DNA of 64,000 nt from Xanthomonas campestris pv. phormiicola (GTDB lineage Bacteria > Pseudomonadota > Gammaproteobacteria > Xanthomonadales > Xanthomonadaceae), in contig CP102593.1 in assembly GCA_025666215.1 (NCBI GenBank), positions 558,001 to 622,000 of the forward strand, read 5' to 3'. The position numbers were made by a program, and so were the translations under genes. Shown here one piece after another: positions 36,244 through 44,256 of this stretch. The notes under the pieces are model-generated. The model was not told the origin of the DNA. It saw only the letters and a list, made by a program, of their open reading frames with translations, and made no database searches. The number at the start of each line of letters is the position of its first letter. The stretch's first letter is position 1.

Positions 36244-37182
36244 ATGCCATTCCGAAGCGTCTGCCTTGCCCTGCTGCTGCCCTTGCTGCTGCTCCCCGGC
36301 CTCGCCGCACAGGCGCAGCCGCAGCCCGGCCCCGGGACGCGGATGGCGCAGGTGCGCGCCGACGACGGCCAGGTGCTCGCGGTCTGGTCGCGGCTGCCGG
36401 CGCAGCCGCGCGGCACGATCCTGCTGGTGCACGGCCGCACCTGGAGTTCGCTGCCCAATTTCGACCTGCAGGTGCCGGGCGAGCCGGCCGATACGCGGTC
36501 GGTGCTGGCGGCGCTGGCCGGCGCCGGCTATGCGGCCTATGCGCTGGACCTGCGCGGCTACGGCGCCAGCGCGCGCGACCGCAGCGGCTGGAACACGCCG
36601 GCGCGCGCGGTTGCCGACGTCGGCGAGGTGCTGGCCTGGATCGCGCGCCAGCACCCGCCGCTGCCGCCGCCGGCGCTGCTGGGCTACTCCAACGGTGCGC
36701 GGGTCGCGTTGCTGGTCGCCCAGGCGCAACCGCAGGCGCTGTCGGCGTTGGTGCTGTACGGCTTTCCCGACGACGTCGATGCGCCCGCCGCTGCCGAGCC
36801 GGTGGCGGCGCGGCCGCCGCGGGCGCGCACCACCGCCGAGGCCGCCGGCTCGGACTTCGTCACCGCCGGCGCCGCGCCGCCGGCGGTGCGCGCGGCCTAT
36901 GTGGCGCAGGCGCTGGCCGCCGACCCGGTACGCAGCGACTGGCGCGCGCAGGAACAGTTCGCCTACCGCCCCGAGCAGGTCGCGGCGATGCCGGTGCTGT
37001 TGCTGCGCGGGGTCGACGATCCGCTCGCCACCCAGGCAGAGAACGCGCATCTGTACCTGCGCCTGCGCAGCGCGGACCGCAGCTGGGTCACGCTGCCACA
37101 TGCCGACCACGTCGCCCACGTGGAGGACGTGCATGCGGCCTGGGTGGATGCGGTGGTCGGGTTCCTGCGCCGGCCGCGCTGA
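36244..37182 (+). CDS. Secreted alpha/beta hydrolase
   Basis: A 312-residue hydrolase with a clear signal peptide (MPFRSVCLALLLPLLLLPGLAAQA), so it is periplasmic or exported. The oxyanion region is LLVHGRTWSS, the nucleophile is in LLGYSNGAR (about residue 145), the acid in GVDDPLA and the His in PHADHVAHVE. It lies directly after the pca operon and faces the IclR regulator gene. A periplasmic esterase in a quinate/hydroxycinnamate island suggests a role like the chlorogenate hydrolase HcaG of Acinetobacter, but the substrate cannot be read from sequence. Confidence 0.8.
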   Translation: MPFRSVCLALLLPLLLLPGLAAQAQPQPGPGTRMAQVRADDGQVLAVWSRLPAQPRGTILLVHGRTWSSLPNFDLQVPGEPADTRSVLAALAGAGYAAYALDLRGYGASARDRSGWNTPARAVADVGEVLAWIARQHPPLPPPALLGYSNGARVALLVAQAQPQALSALVLYGFPDDVDAPAAAEPVAARPPRARTTAEAAGSDFVTAGAAPPAVRAAYVAQALAADPVRSDWRAQEQFAYRPEQVAAMPVLLLRGVDDPLATQAENAHLYLRLRSADRSWVTLPHADHVAHVEDVHAAWVDAVVGFLRRPR

Positions 37183-37347
37183 GCGCGGCACTGGCAGGGT
37201 GACGCGCATTGCGGCCGGCAGCGCAGGGCGCAATGCCGCGCTCGCAGCACCCGCGCCGCTGGCGCCAGCGCGGCGTTGTGGCAGCGCTGGCGCCGTACGC
37301 TCGGCGTTGTCGACGTCGCGCGCGGCGCGCAACGCGCTTGCCGGGAC

Positions 37348-38208
37348 TCAGCTGAGCAGGCCGCCCAGGCGCTGCGCGGCGTCCTTCAGCGGCGGCAGCA
37401 ACTGCGTCTGCATCGCCTGCAGGCTCACCCGGCCGGCCTGGGTGCCGATGTTGAGCGCGGCGATGACCTCGCCGCGGCGGTTGCGCACCGGCACCGCGAT
37501 CGAGCGCAGGCCGATCTCCAGCTCCTGGTCGATCAGCGAAACGTCCTCGCGGCGCACCCGCGCCAGCGTCTCCAGGAACTCGCGCTGGCCGGTGACGGTG
37601 CGCTCGGTGCGCGGGCGCAGCGGATTGCGTTCCAGGTAGCTTTCCAGGGTGTCGTGCGGCAGCGCCGCCAGCAGCACCCGGCCCATCGAGGTGCAATAGG
37701 CTGGCAGCCGGCTGCCGGCGCGCAGCCCGATCGACATGATGCGCACGGTCTCGGCGCGGGCGATGTACAGCAGGTCGTCGCCGTCGAGCACGCCCAGCGA
37801 GCAGGATTCGTGCGCCGCGTCGCGCAGCGCGTCCAGCACCGGTTGTGCGGCGGCGGTCATCGACGAGGACGCCACGTAGGCGCCGCCGATGCCCAGCACG
37901 CGCGGCAGCAGCACGTAGCCGCGGCCCTGTTCGCCGACATAGCCGAGCTTGGCCAGGGTGTAGAGCACGCGCCGTACCGCCGCGCGCGAGATGCCGGTCT
38001 CGGTGCTGATCTGCGACATGGTGACTTCGCGCGCGTGCTGCGCGAACACGCTGAGCACGGCCAGGCCGCGCGCCAGCGAGGTCATGAAGTCCGGGTCGCC
38101 CTGCAGCCCGTCGATCTGCTGCATCAGCTCGTGGGTGAGCCCGCGCTCGGCGGGCGGCGAACCGGGGCCGGCCTTGCGCCGGCCTGCGGGAGCGGGGGAA
38201 GCGGCCAT
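37348..38208 (-). CDS. IclR-family regulator of the beta-ketoadipate pathway (PcaR/PcaU-like)
   Basis: A 286-residue IclR protein. The N-terminal winged helix begins SLARGLAVLSVFAQHAREVT, with recognition segment ISTETGISRAAVRRVLYTL. The effector domain contains SCSLGVLDGDDLLYIARAE and GRVLLAALPHDTLESYL. The domain layout and YVASSSMTAAAQPVLDALRD resemble PcaR, PcaU and PobR of the pca group. It lies between the pca operon and quiA and probably controls both through the shared operator-like sites. The ATG at 38208 is used; a GTG at 38223 is an alternative. Confidence 0.88.
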   Translation of the reverse strand: MAASPAPAGRRKAGPGSPPAERGLTHELMQQIDGLQGDPDFMTSLARGLAVLSVFAQHAREVTMSQISTETGISRAAVRRVLYTLAKLGYVGEQGRGYVLLPRVLGIGGAYVASSSMTAAAQPVLDALRDAAHESCSLGVLDGDDLLYIARAETVRIMSIGLRAGSRLPAYCTSMGRVLLAALPHDTLESYLERNPLRPRTERTVTGQREFLETLARVRREDVSLIDQELEIGLRSIAVPVRNRRGEVIAALNIGTQAGRVSLQAMQTQLLPPLKDAAQRLGGLLS

Positions 38209-38325
38209 CAGGTGAGCGTGCACTCCATCGGATACCCCGTCATGGTAAGCGCTGCACGGCCACCTGCGCGGCGGCCGTGTTCCCGGCGCGGCGGAACCGG
38301 CGCGTGCTGGCCGGTTCCGCAGACC

Positions 38326-40755
38326 TCAGTGCTTGCCCGGCAAGGCGTAGGCGATCACGTAGTCGCCGCGATCCGGCGACTGCCGCGCGCCGCCGGCGGT
38401 GACCACGATGTACTGGCGGCCGCTTTTGGGCGAGACATAGGTCATCGGCGTGCCCTGGCTGCCGACCGGCAGCCGCGCCTTCCAGATTTCCTTGCCGGTG
38501 TGGCTGTCGAAGCCGCGCAGGTAGTAGTCTTGGGTGCCGGCGAAGAACAGCAGGCCGGACTGGGTGGCCAGCGCGCCGCCCAGGGTCGGCATGCCGATCG
38601 GGATCGGCAGGCGCATCTTGATCCCGAGCGGACCGGTGTCCTGCACGGTGCCCACCGGCACCTGCCAGACCAGCTTGCGGGTGGCCAGGTCGATCGCCGA
38701 CAGGGTGCCGTACGGCGGCTTCTGGCACGGGATACCGAGCTTGGAGACGAAGCGGTCGCGCAGCGAGCCGTACGGGGTGCCGGTCTGCGAGGCCGCGCCC
38801 ATCTCCACGCCGCCGGCCTTCTGGCTCTCCATCTGCCGGCGCGGGATCAGCTTGGTCCACAGGCCGATGCGCATGTCGTTGACGAACAGGTAGCCGGTGG
38901 TCGGGTCCAGCGCGGCGCTGCCCCAGTTCATGCCGCCCAGCGAGCCCGGCCACTGCAGCGCCAGGTCCTCGCCCGGCGGGGTGTACATGCCGTCGTAGCG
39001 CATCTGCTTGAAGTGGATGCGGCACAGCATCTGGTCGATCGGGGTGGCGCCCCACATGTCGGCTTCGGTCAGTGTCCCGGTGCCGATCTGCGGCATGCCG
39101 GTGGACAGCGGCTGGGTCGCCGCGTAGCGCTCGCCGTCGGCCTTGCCTTGCGGTGCGGCCACCTCCTGCACCTGCGCCAACGGCTGGCCGGTAGCGCGAT
39201 TGAGCATGAAGATCTGCCCGGCCTTGGTCACCTGCAGCAGCGCGGGCACGCTGCCGCCCTTGCCGTCGGGCACGTCGGCCAGGGTCGGCTGCGCCGGCAG
39301 GTCGTAGTCCCACAGGTCGTGGCGCACGGTCTGGTAGTGCCAGCGCACGCGCCCGGTCGCCGCTTCCAGCGCCACCACCGAGGAGCTGTACTTGTCGTCC
39401 TGCGGCGTGCGCTCGCCGCCCCAGGCATCCGGGGTGGTGTTGCCGGTGGGCAGGTAGATCAGGCCCAGCGCCGGATCGTAGGCCATCGAGGTCCACACGT
39501 TCGGGGTGGCGCGGGTGTAGTGGATGATCGGGTCCAGCGGGGTGTCCGGGGTTTCCTTGGCCAGGTCCCAGGCCCACACCAGCTTGCCGCTGCGCACGTC
39601 GAAGGCGCGGACCACGCCCGAGGGCTCGCCGACCTCGATGTTGTCGGCCACGCGGCCGCCGATCACGATCAGGTTGCCGGCGATCAGCGGCGCCGCGGTC
39701 AGGGTATAGAAGCCGGGCTTCACCTCGCCCATGCCGGCCTTGAGGTCGACCACGCCGTCCTGGCCGAAGTCGGCGCAGGGCGTGCCGGTCTGCGCGTCGA
39801 GCGCGAACAGGCGCGCATCGACCGTGTTCATCAGGATGCGGCGGCGGCACAGCGCCGGTGTTGCCGCTGGCGCTGCAGCAGCGGGCGCCGGCATCAGGTT
39901 GTCGCCGGCGGCCGCCGGCGCGGTTGCGGTCGCTGCGCTGTCTGCGTCGTAGTAGCCCAGGCCGCGGCAGCGTTGCCAGTTCGGCGCGGTGGCCTTGGGG
40001 TCGAACGACCAGCGCTTCTGTCCGCTGTCGGCATCCAGCGCGAACACCTGGTTGTGCGGGGTGCACACGTACACGGTGTCGCCGATCTGCAGCGGCGTGG
40101 CCTGGTCCTCGGCGCCGAAGCCGTTGCTGGTCGGCACGTCGCCGGTGCGGGTGGTCCACGCCACCTGCAACTGGCCGATGTTGTCGCGGTTGATCTGGTC
40201 CAGTGCGGCGAAGCGGGTGCCGGCCACGGTGTTGCCCCAGTGCATCCAGTCCTTCTGCGCAGCGCCCGGCGCTACCGGCGTGACGGGCGCATCGGCGCTG
40301 GCCTGTACGATCGGGCGCGGTACGAAGGCATAGGCCGCGGTGGCGGCCAGGCCGGCCACCAGCAGCGCGGACAGCGCATAGGCGCCGCGTCCAGCCGGCT
40401 GCCGGCGGCTGCGGCGCAGCGTGGGCCACAGCAGGGCCACCAGCAGCGCCAGCACCGCCGGCGCGACCAGGCGCGAGACCAGCGGCCAGAACGCCAGCCC
40501 CACTTCCCACAGCGCCCAGGCCAGCGTGCCGACGAAGGCCGCGGCATACAGCACGGCGCCGGCGGGCCGGCGCGCGATCACCAGAATGCCGGCGGCCAGC
40601 GTGGCCAGCCCCATCAGCAGGAAGTACCAGCTGCCGCCCTCCGTGGCCAGGCGCAGGCCGCCGACCAGCAGCACGCCGCCGATCAGCACCAGCAGCAGGC
40701 CCACCACCCAAAGCAGTCCGCGGCCCAAGGCCGAGACATCCGATTTCGTATTCAC
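38326..40755 (-). CDS. quiA: Membrane-bound PQQ-dependent quinate/shikimate dehydrogenase
   Basis: An 809-residue quinoprotein, the size I recall for Acinetobacter QuiA. The N-terminal 145 residues contain about five membrane helices, as in membrane glucose and quinate dehydrogenases. The periplasmic eight-bladed propeller follows, with repeats such as DWMHWGNTVAGTRFAAL, VWTSMAYDPALGLIYLPTGN and TPYGSLRDRFVSKLGIPCQK. It oxidises quinate to 3-dehydroquinate (and shikimate to 3-dehydroshikimate) in the periplasm and reduces ubiquinone. The GTG start at 40755 follows an AGAGGAA site. It is located 28 kb from quiC-quiX-quiB. Confidence 0.94.
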   Translation of the reverse strand: MNTKSDVSALGRGLLWVVGLLLVLIGGVLLVGGLRLATEGGSWYFLLMGLATLAAGILVIARRPAGAVLYAAAFVGTLAWALWEVGLAFWPLVSRLVAPAVLALLVALLWPTLRRSRRQPAGRGAYALSALLVAGLAATAAYAFVPRPIVQASADAPVTPVAPGAAQKDWMHWGNTVAGTRFAALDQINRDNIGQLQVAWTTRTGDVPTSNGFGAEDQATPLQIGDTVYVCTPHNQVFALDADSGQKRWSFDPKATAPNWQRCRGLGYYDADSAATATAPAAAGDNLMPAPAAAAPAATPALCRRRILMNTVDARLFALDAQTGTPCADFGQDGVVDLKAGMGEVKPGFYTLTAAPLIAGNLIVIGGRVADNIEVGEPSGVVRAFDVRSGKLVWAWDLAKETPDTPLDPIIHYTRATPNVWTSMAYDPALGLIYLPTGNTTPDAWGGERTPQDDKYSSSVVALEAATGRVRWHYQTVRHDLWDYDLPAQPTLADVPDGKGGSVPALLQVTKAGQIFMLNRATGQPLAQVQEVAAPQGKADGERYAATQPLSTGMPQIGTGTLTEADMWGATPIDQMLCRIHFKQMRYDGMYTPPGEDLALQWPGSLGGMNWGSAALDPTTGYLFVNDMRIGLWTKLIPRRQMESQKAGGVEMGAASQTGTPYGSLRDRFVSKLGIPCQKPPYGTLSAIDLATRKLVWQVPVGTVQDTGPLGIKMRLPIPIGMPTLGGALATQSGLLFFAGTQDYYLRGFDSHTGKEIWKARLPVGSQGTPMTYVSPKSGRQYIVVTAGGARQSPDRGDYVIAYALPGKH

Positions 40756-41346
40756 GTTGCGTATTCCTCTGCAGACTCCGTGACCGCGCGCGGTTGCGCG
40801 ACGGCGGTGTGCCCGGGCGTTCCGTCAGACGGCTAGGGAAACGGACGGGTCCTGACCGCAGCGGAAGGCGTCTTCCGTGGCCTGCCGCTGCGCCGGGAAA
40901 CGCGACGGCGACACCAGCGCGCCGCCGTCCTGGCGGGCGGCACCGACAACGGCGCATTCCGAGAGGTCTGGTCGATTATCGCACCGATGTGCGAATTTGG
41001 CATCGTTCGCGGCAGGGCCGCGATCGGGATGCGGCGGGCCTGTCGATCGGCGTGGGCGGGGCATGGGGCAGCGACCGGCGGACGGCGGCAGAGCGCGACG
41101 TGGGCGATCCGTTGGATGTACGAGGTTTGCGACGCAGGCGCGGACCGGCGTCTGCACGCTGGCCGTGTCGATGAAGGGGTGTCGAATCGCAGTGCGCTTG
41201 GGCCGGCACGGTCGTTCACGTGCCGGGCAGGATCCGCATCGGGCCGCAGCCCACGGCGTCTGTCTCGGGCCAGGCCCGGATGCGGTGTGCCGGGTCTGCG
41301 GTCGCGTTCCGGCGAGCCCGTCGCGCGAGCTCGCCGGAGGCGCTTG
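40756..41346. promoter_or_regulatory. Non-coding region upstream of quiA
   Basis: A 591-bp gap without a credible gene; the open frames here are Arg-rich shadows. The one clear signal is the palindromic IclR-like operator at 40970-40998, 215 bp upstream of the quiA GTG. Nothing recognisable lies between 41000 and 41346. Confidence 0.55.
40970..40998 (-). promoter_or_regulatory. Palindromic IclR-type operator candidate upstream of quiA
   Basis: ATTATCGCAC (40975-40984), spacer CGAT, then GTGCGAATTT (40989-40998) form an inverted repeat. The left side reads GGTCGATTATCGCAC (40970-40984), agreeing at 13 of 15 positions with the recalled PcaR box GTTCGATAATCGCAC. The half-site TCGCAC with an AT-rich lead recurs three times upstream of quiC. 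Confidence 0.6.
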
Positions 41347-41442
41347 CTACTTCTTCTTTTCTTTCTTGGCCGCGCGCTTTTCCTTCAGCGTCTTGGTCGG
41401 CTGCTTCTTGTCGCTCTTCTTCTGATCCAAGCCCTTGCTCAT
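41347..41442 (-). CDS. Very small lysine-rich protein (31 residues)
   Basis: A 31-residue frame, MSKGLDQKKSDKKQPTKTLK followed by EKRAAKKEKKK, with about half of its residues basic. The codons and an AGAGGG site a few bases before the ATG suggest it is real. Similar short Lys-rich proteins are common in Xanthomonadaceae annotations as far as I recall. It is divergent from the RIO-kinase gene, with 166 bp between the starts. It may bind RNA or ribosomes, but there is no direct evidence. Confidence 0.65.
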   Translation of the reverse strand: MSKGLDQKKSDKKQPTKTLKEKRAAKKEKKK

Positions 41443-41608
41443 GACACCCTCTGGACGATTGCACTGTGGATTGCCGGCTGCGGCCGCCGTGGCGGCGATC
41501 GCGGCTGCCACTTTACTCCGCTGGCGGCCGGCCATGCCGCAGTTGTCGCCCGGCATGAACGCAAGGTTGGGCCATAATCCTGTTTTCCCCCAAGGTGCCC
41601 CGCGTCCG

Positions 41609-42466
41609 ATGAAAACCCCCCAGGGCCTGCAGCCGCTGATCGAGGACGGCGTCATCGACAGCGTGCTGCGCCCGCTCAAGAGTGGCAAGGAGGCCGCCGT
41701 GTATGTGGTCCAGGCCGGCGCCGAGGTGCTGTGCGCCAAGGTCTACAAGGACATGGCGCAGCGCAGCTTCCAGGCGCGCGTGCAGTACCAGGAAGGGCGC
41801 AAGGTGCGCGGCAGCCGACAGGCGCGGGCGATGGGCAAGGCGACCAAGTTCGGCCGCCGCGAGCAGGAAGCCGCCTGGAAGGACACCGAGGCCAACACCC
41901 TGTACCAGCTGGTGGACGCCGGCGTGCACGTGCCGCAGCCGCGCGGCTATTTCCACGGCGTGCTGCTGATGGATCTGGTCACCGATGCCGACGGGCAGAG
42001 CGCGCCGCGGCTGGGCGAGGTGGAGCTGGAGCCGGAGCAGGCGCGCGCCTTCCATGCGCAGCTGGTCGGCGACGTGGTGAAGATGCTGTGCCTGGGCCTG
42101 GTGCACGGCGACCTGTCCGAATACAACGTGCTGGTCGCCGCCGAGGGCCCGGTGCTGATCGATTTCCCGCAGGTGGTCAGCGCCGCCGGCAACAACGCCG
42201 CGCGCGACATGCTGCTGCGCGACGTGCACAACCTGCGCGATTGCCTCGGCCGCTTTGCCCCGGAACTCAACGAAACCCATTACGGCGAAGAGATGTGGGC
42301 GTTGTACGAGCAGGGCGAATTGCGCCCGGACAGCCCGCTCAGCGGCCGCTTCGTGTTCGACACCCGCCGTGCCGACGTGCGCGCGGTGCGCGACTCGATC
42401 GAGGACGCGCGGCAGGAAGCGATCATCCGCCAGCAGGGCCGCGAGGCCGCGGCGGACGAGGACTGA
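41609..42466 (+). CDS. RIO-type serine/threonine protein kinase
   Basis: A 285-residue RIO1-like kinase resembling Pseudomonas PA4780. The nucleotide-binding region is KSGKEAAVYVVQAG with the ATP Lys in LCAKVYKD, the catalytic loop is LVHGDLSEYNVLV and the metal-binding Asp is in LIDFPQVV. Bacterial RIO kinases autophosphorylate, and their targets are poorly known. The start at 41609 (MKTPQGLQPLIEDG) fits family members. It is followed by a 12-bp hairpin at 42473-42502. Confidence 0.9.
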   Translation: MKTPQGLQPLIEDGVIDSVLRPLKSGKEAAVYVVQAGAEVLCAKVYKDMAQRSFQARVQYQEGRKVRGSRQARAMGKATKFGRREQEAAWKDTEANTLYQLVDAGVHVPQPRGYFHGVLLMDLVTDADGQSAPRLGEVELEPEQARAFHAQLVGDVVKMLCLGLVHGDLSEYNVLVAAEGPVLIDFPQVVSAAGNNAARDMLLRDVHNLRDCLGRFAPELNETHYGEEMWALYEQGELRPDSPLSGRFVFDTRRADVRAVRDSIEDARQEAIIRQQGREAAADED

Positions 42467-42472
42467 GTCGCG

Positions 42473-42502
42473 CGGCAGCGCGTCCTGCACGACGCGCTGC
42501 CG
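42473..42502 (+). terminator. Hairpin after the RIO-kinase gene
   Basis: CGGCAGCGCGTC, loop CTGCAC, GACGCGCTGCCG gives a perfect 12-bp stem 7 bases after the stop codon. No T run follows (GAAAAACC), so it may be a weak or Rho-assisted terminator or an RNA-stabilising hairpin. On the minus strand the stem would be preceded by TTTTTC. Confidence 0.5.
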
Positions 42503-43062
42503 AAAAACCTCCCCCTCTGCTGCGCCGCTCGCTGCAGCGCGGCGCCGATCGCATCGGTGGCTCCTTCACTGTCGCGTTCCTGTCATTTCCGCATCGCCAC
42601 ACGTGTTCGCCAGGGCGTGTCATCGATTCCCCGGCAGGTTGCGTTGGCGCTGACAGATACGAGCCGCACGCCTGCTCTTGCGCGCGCTGGCGTGTCGCCC
42701 CAGCTCACTTCCTCCCTCTCTGCTTTCCATGCACGCGCAAGGTGGTGCGTGTTGCTCGGGATCTATGGTGCGTCTTGGTATAGGCAACGAATGGCGCTGC
42801 CATTGGCGAGCGCCACAGCGCGCCGTCGCGCGCCCGGCAACGGGTTGGAAACGTGCCGCAAACGCGACGCGCCGACCGGAACATCCGTATCCCGATGCGA
42901 TACCAACGTATCGTCCGCTATACGAATCTTTCGTCAATCTTTCTGCGCGCACATGCAAGTTGTAGTGGCAGCTGACTGCGGTTTTCGTGCGGATATATCG
43001 CGGGAATACATTTCGTGTAGCGTTGCGCGCTTCGATCTTCCCACCCCCTCGATTTGACGCTC
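42503..43062. other. Non-coding gap upstream of the RND operon
   Basis: A 560-bp region with no convincing gene. Its right part (42895-43020) is less GC-rich than its surroundings (for example CGTATCGTCCGCTATACGAA) and probably holds the efflux operon promoter. No regulator gene or clear operator palindrome was recognised. Confidence 0.5.
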
Positions 43063-44247
43063 ATGCTCGACGCTTTCGCCGCGCCTCGTTGTTTCGTTCT
43101 CTGTGGTTCCGTTGTCGCGCTCGCGATGGCGGCGGGGTGTTCGTCCACGCCGCAACCGCCGCCGCCGATCAAGGTCGGCACGCTCACGCTGACCCCGCAC
43201 AGCATGCCGGTGGAGCAGACGCTGCCGGGACGCACCGTGGCCTACGAAGTCTCCGACGTGCGGCCGCAGGTCAACGGTCTGCTGCGGCAACGGCTGTTCA
43301 CCGAGGGCCAGGAAGTCCAGGCCGGGCAGGTGCTGTACCAGATCGATCCGGCGCCGTACCAGGCCGCCTACGACACGGCGCGCGGGCAGCTCGCCCAGGC
43401 CCAGGCCGCCGTGATCGCGGCGCGTCCCAAGGCCGAGCGCTACCGCACCCTGGTCGAGCAGGACGCGGCCAGCAAACAGGATGCCGACGACGCGCTGGCC
43501 GCGTTGAAGGAAGCCGAAGCCAACGTGGTGGCGGCGCAGGCGTCCTTGCAGGCGGCGCGGATCAATCTCGACTACACCCGCGTGACGGCGCCGATCTCCG
43601 GCACCATCGGCACCTCGGCCTATACCGCCGGCGCGCTGGTGACCGCGCAGCAGGACGCGGCCCTGACCAGGATCCAGCGGCTGGACCCGATCTACCTGGA
43701 CGTGAGCCAGTCCAGCATGCAGATGCTGGCCTTGCGCGAGCAGCTCGACGCGGGCCAGATCAAGGCCGCCGACGGCAGGATCTCGGTGCGGGTGCGGCTG
43801 GAGGACGGCACCTTCTATCCGCATCCCGGCACCCTGCAGTTCGTCGGAACCTCGGTCGATCCCGGCACCGGCGGTGTCACCCTGCGCGTGGTCATCCCCA
43901 ATCCGCAGCATCTGCTGCTGCCCGGCCTGTACCTGCGCGCGCTGCTGCCATTGGCCAGCGACCCGAGCGCGATCCTGGTGCCGCAGCAGGCGGTGACCCG
44001 CGACAGCAAGGGCGAGCCGCTGGTGAAGCTGCTCGACGCGCACAACCGGGTGGTGGAGCGGCGGATCCGCACTGGCGACGCGGTGGGCCACGACTGGGTG
44101 GTGCAGGCCGGGCTGAAGCCGGGCGAGCGGCTGATCGTGGTCAACGGCAGCCGCGCCGAGATCGGCAAGCCCGCCACGCCGTACGTCGTCAGCGCGGCCC
44201 AGCTCGAGGCCGCGCCCGCGGTGCCGGGCGACGCCCAGGCCGACTGA
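43063..44247 (+). CDS. RND efflux periplasmic adaptor (membrane fusion) lipoprotein
   Basis: A 394-residue HlyD/AcrA-type adaptor. The lipoprotein signal ends ALAMAAGCSSTP (lipidated Cys near residue 27). The lipoyl half-motif is VRPQVNGLLRQRLFTEGQEV, an alpha-hairpin spans about 95-170, and the second half-motif is INLDYTRVTAPISGTIG. Beta-barrel and membrane-proximal domains follow. It bridges the inner-membrane pump and the outer-membrane channel. The ATG at 43063 is used; a TTG at 43054 is in frame. The gap to the pump gene is 9 bp. Confidence 0.92.
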   Translation: MLDAFAAPRCFVLCGSVVALAMAAGCSSTPQPPPPIKVGTLTLTPHSMPVEQTLPGRTVAYEVSDVRPQVNGLLRQRLFTEGQEVQAGQVLYQIDPAPYQAAYDTARGQLAQAQAAVIAARPKAERYRTLVEQDAASKQDADDALAALKEAEANVVAAQASLQAARINLDYTRVTAPISGTIGTSAYTAGALVTAQQDAALTRIQRLDPIYLDVSQSSMQMLALREQLDAGQIKAADGRISVRVRLEDGTFYPHPGTLQFVGTSVDPGTGGVTLRVVIPNPQHLLLPGLYLRALLPLASDPSAILVPQQAVTRDSKGEPLVKLLDAHNRVVERRIRTGDAVGHDWVVQAGLKPGERLIVVNGSRAEIGKPATPYVVSAAQLEAAPAVPGDAQAD

Positions 44248-44256
44248 GGAGCTGCC

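Noticed and set aside
37276..40836. A 1186-codon plus-strand open frame opposite the IclR and quiA genes
   Set aside because: It lies antisense to genes with clear catalytic motifs, has shadow-type composition and no family similarity.
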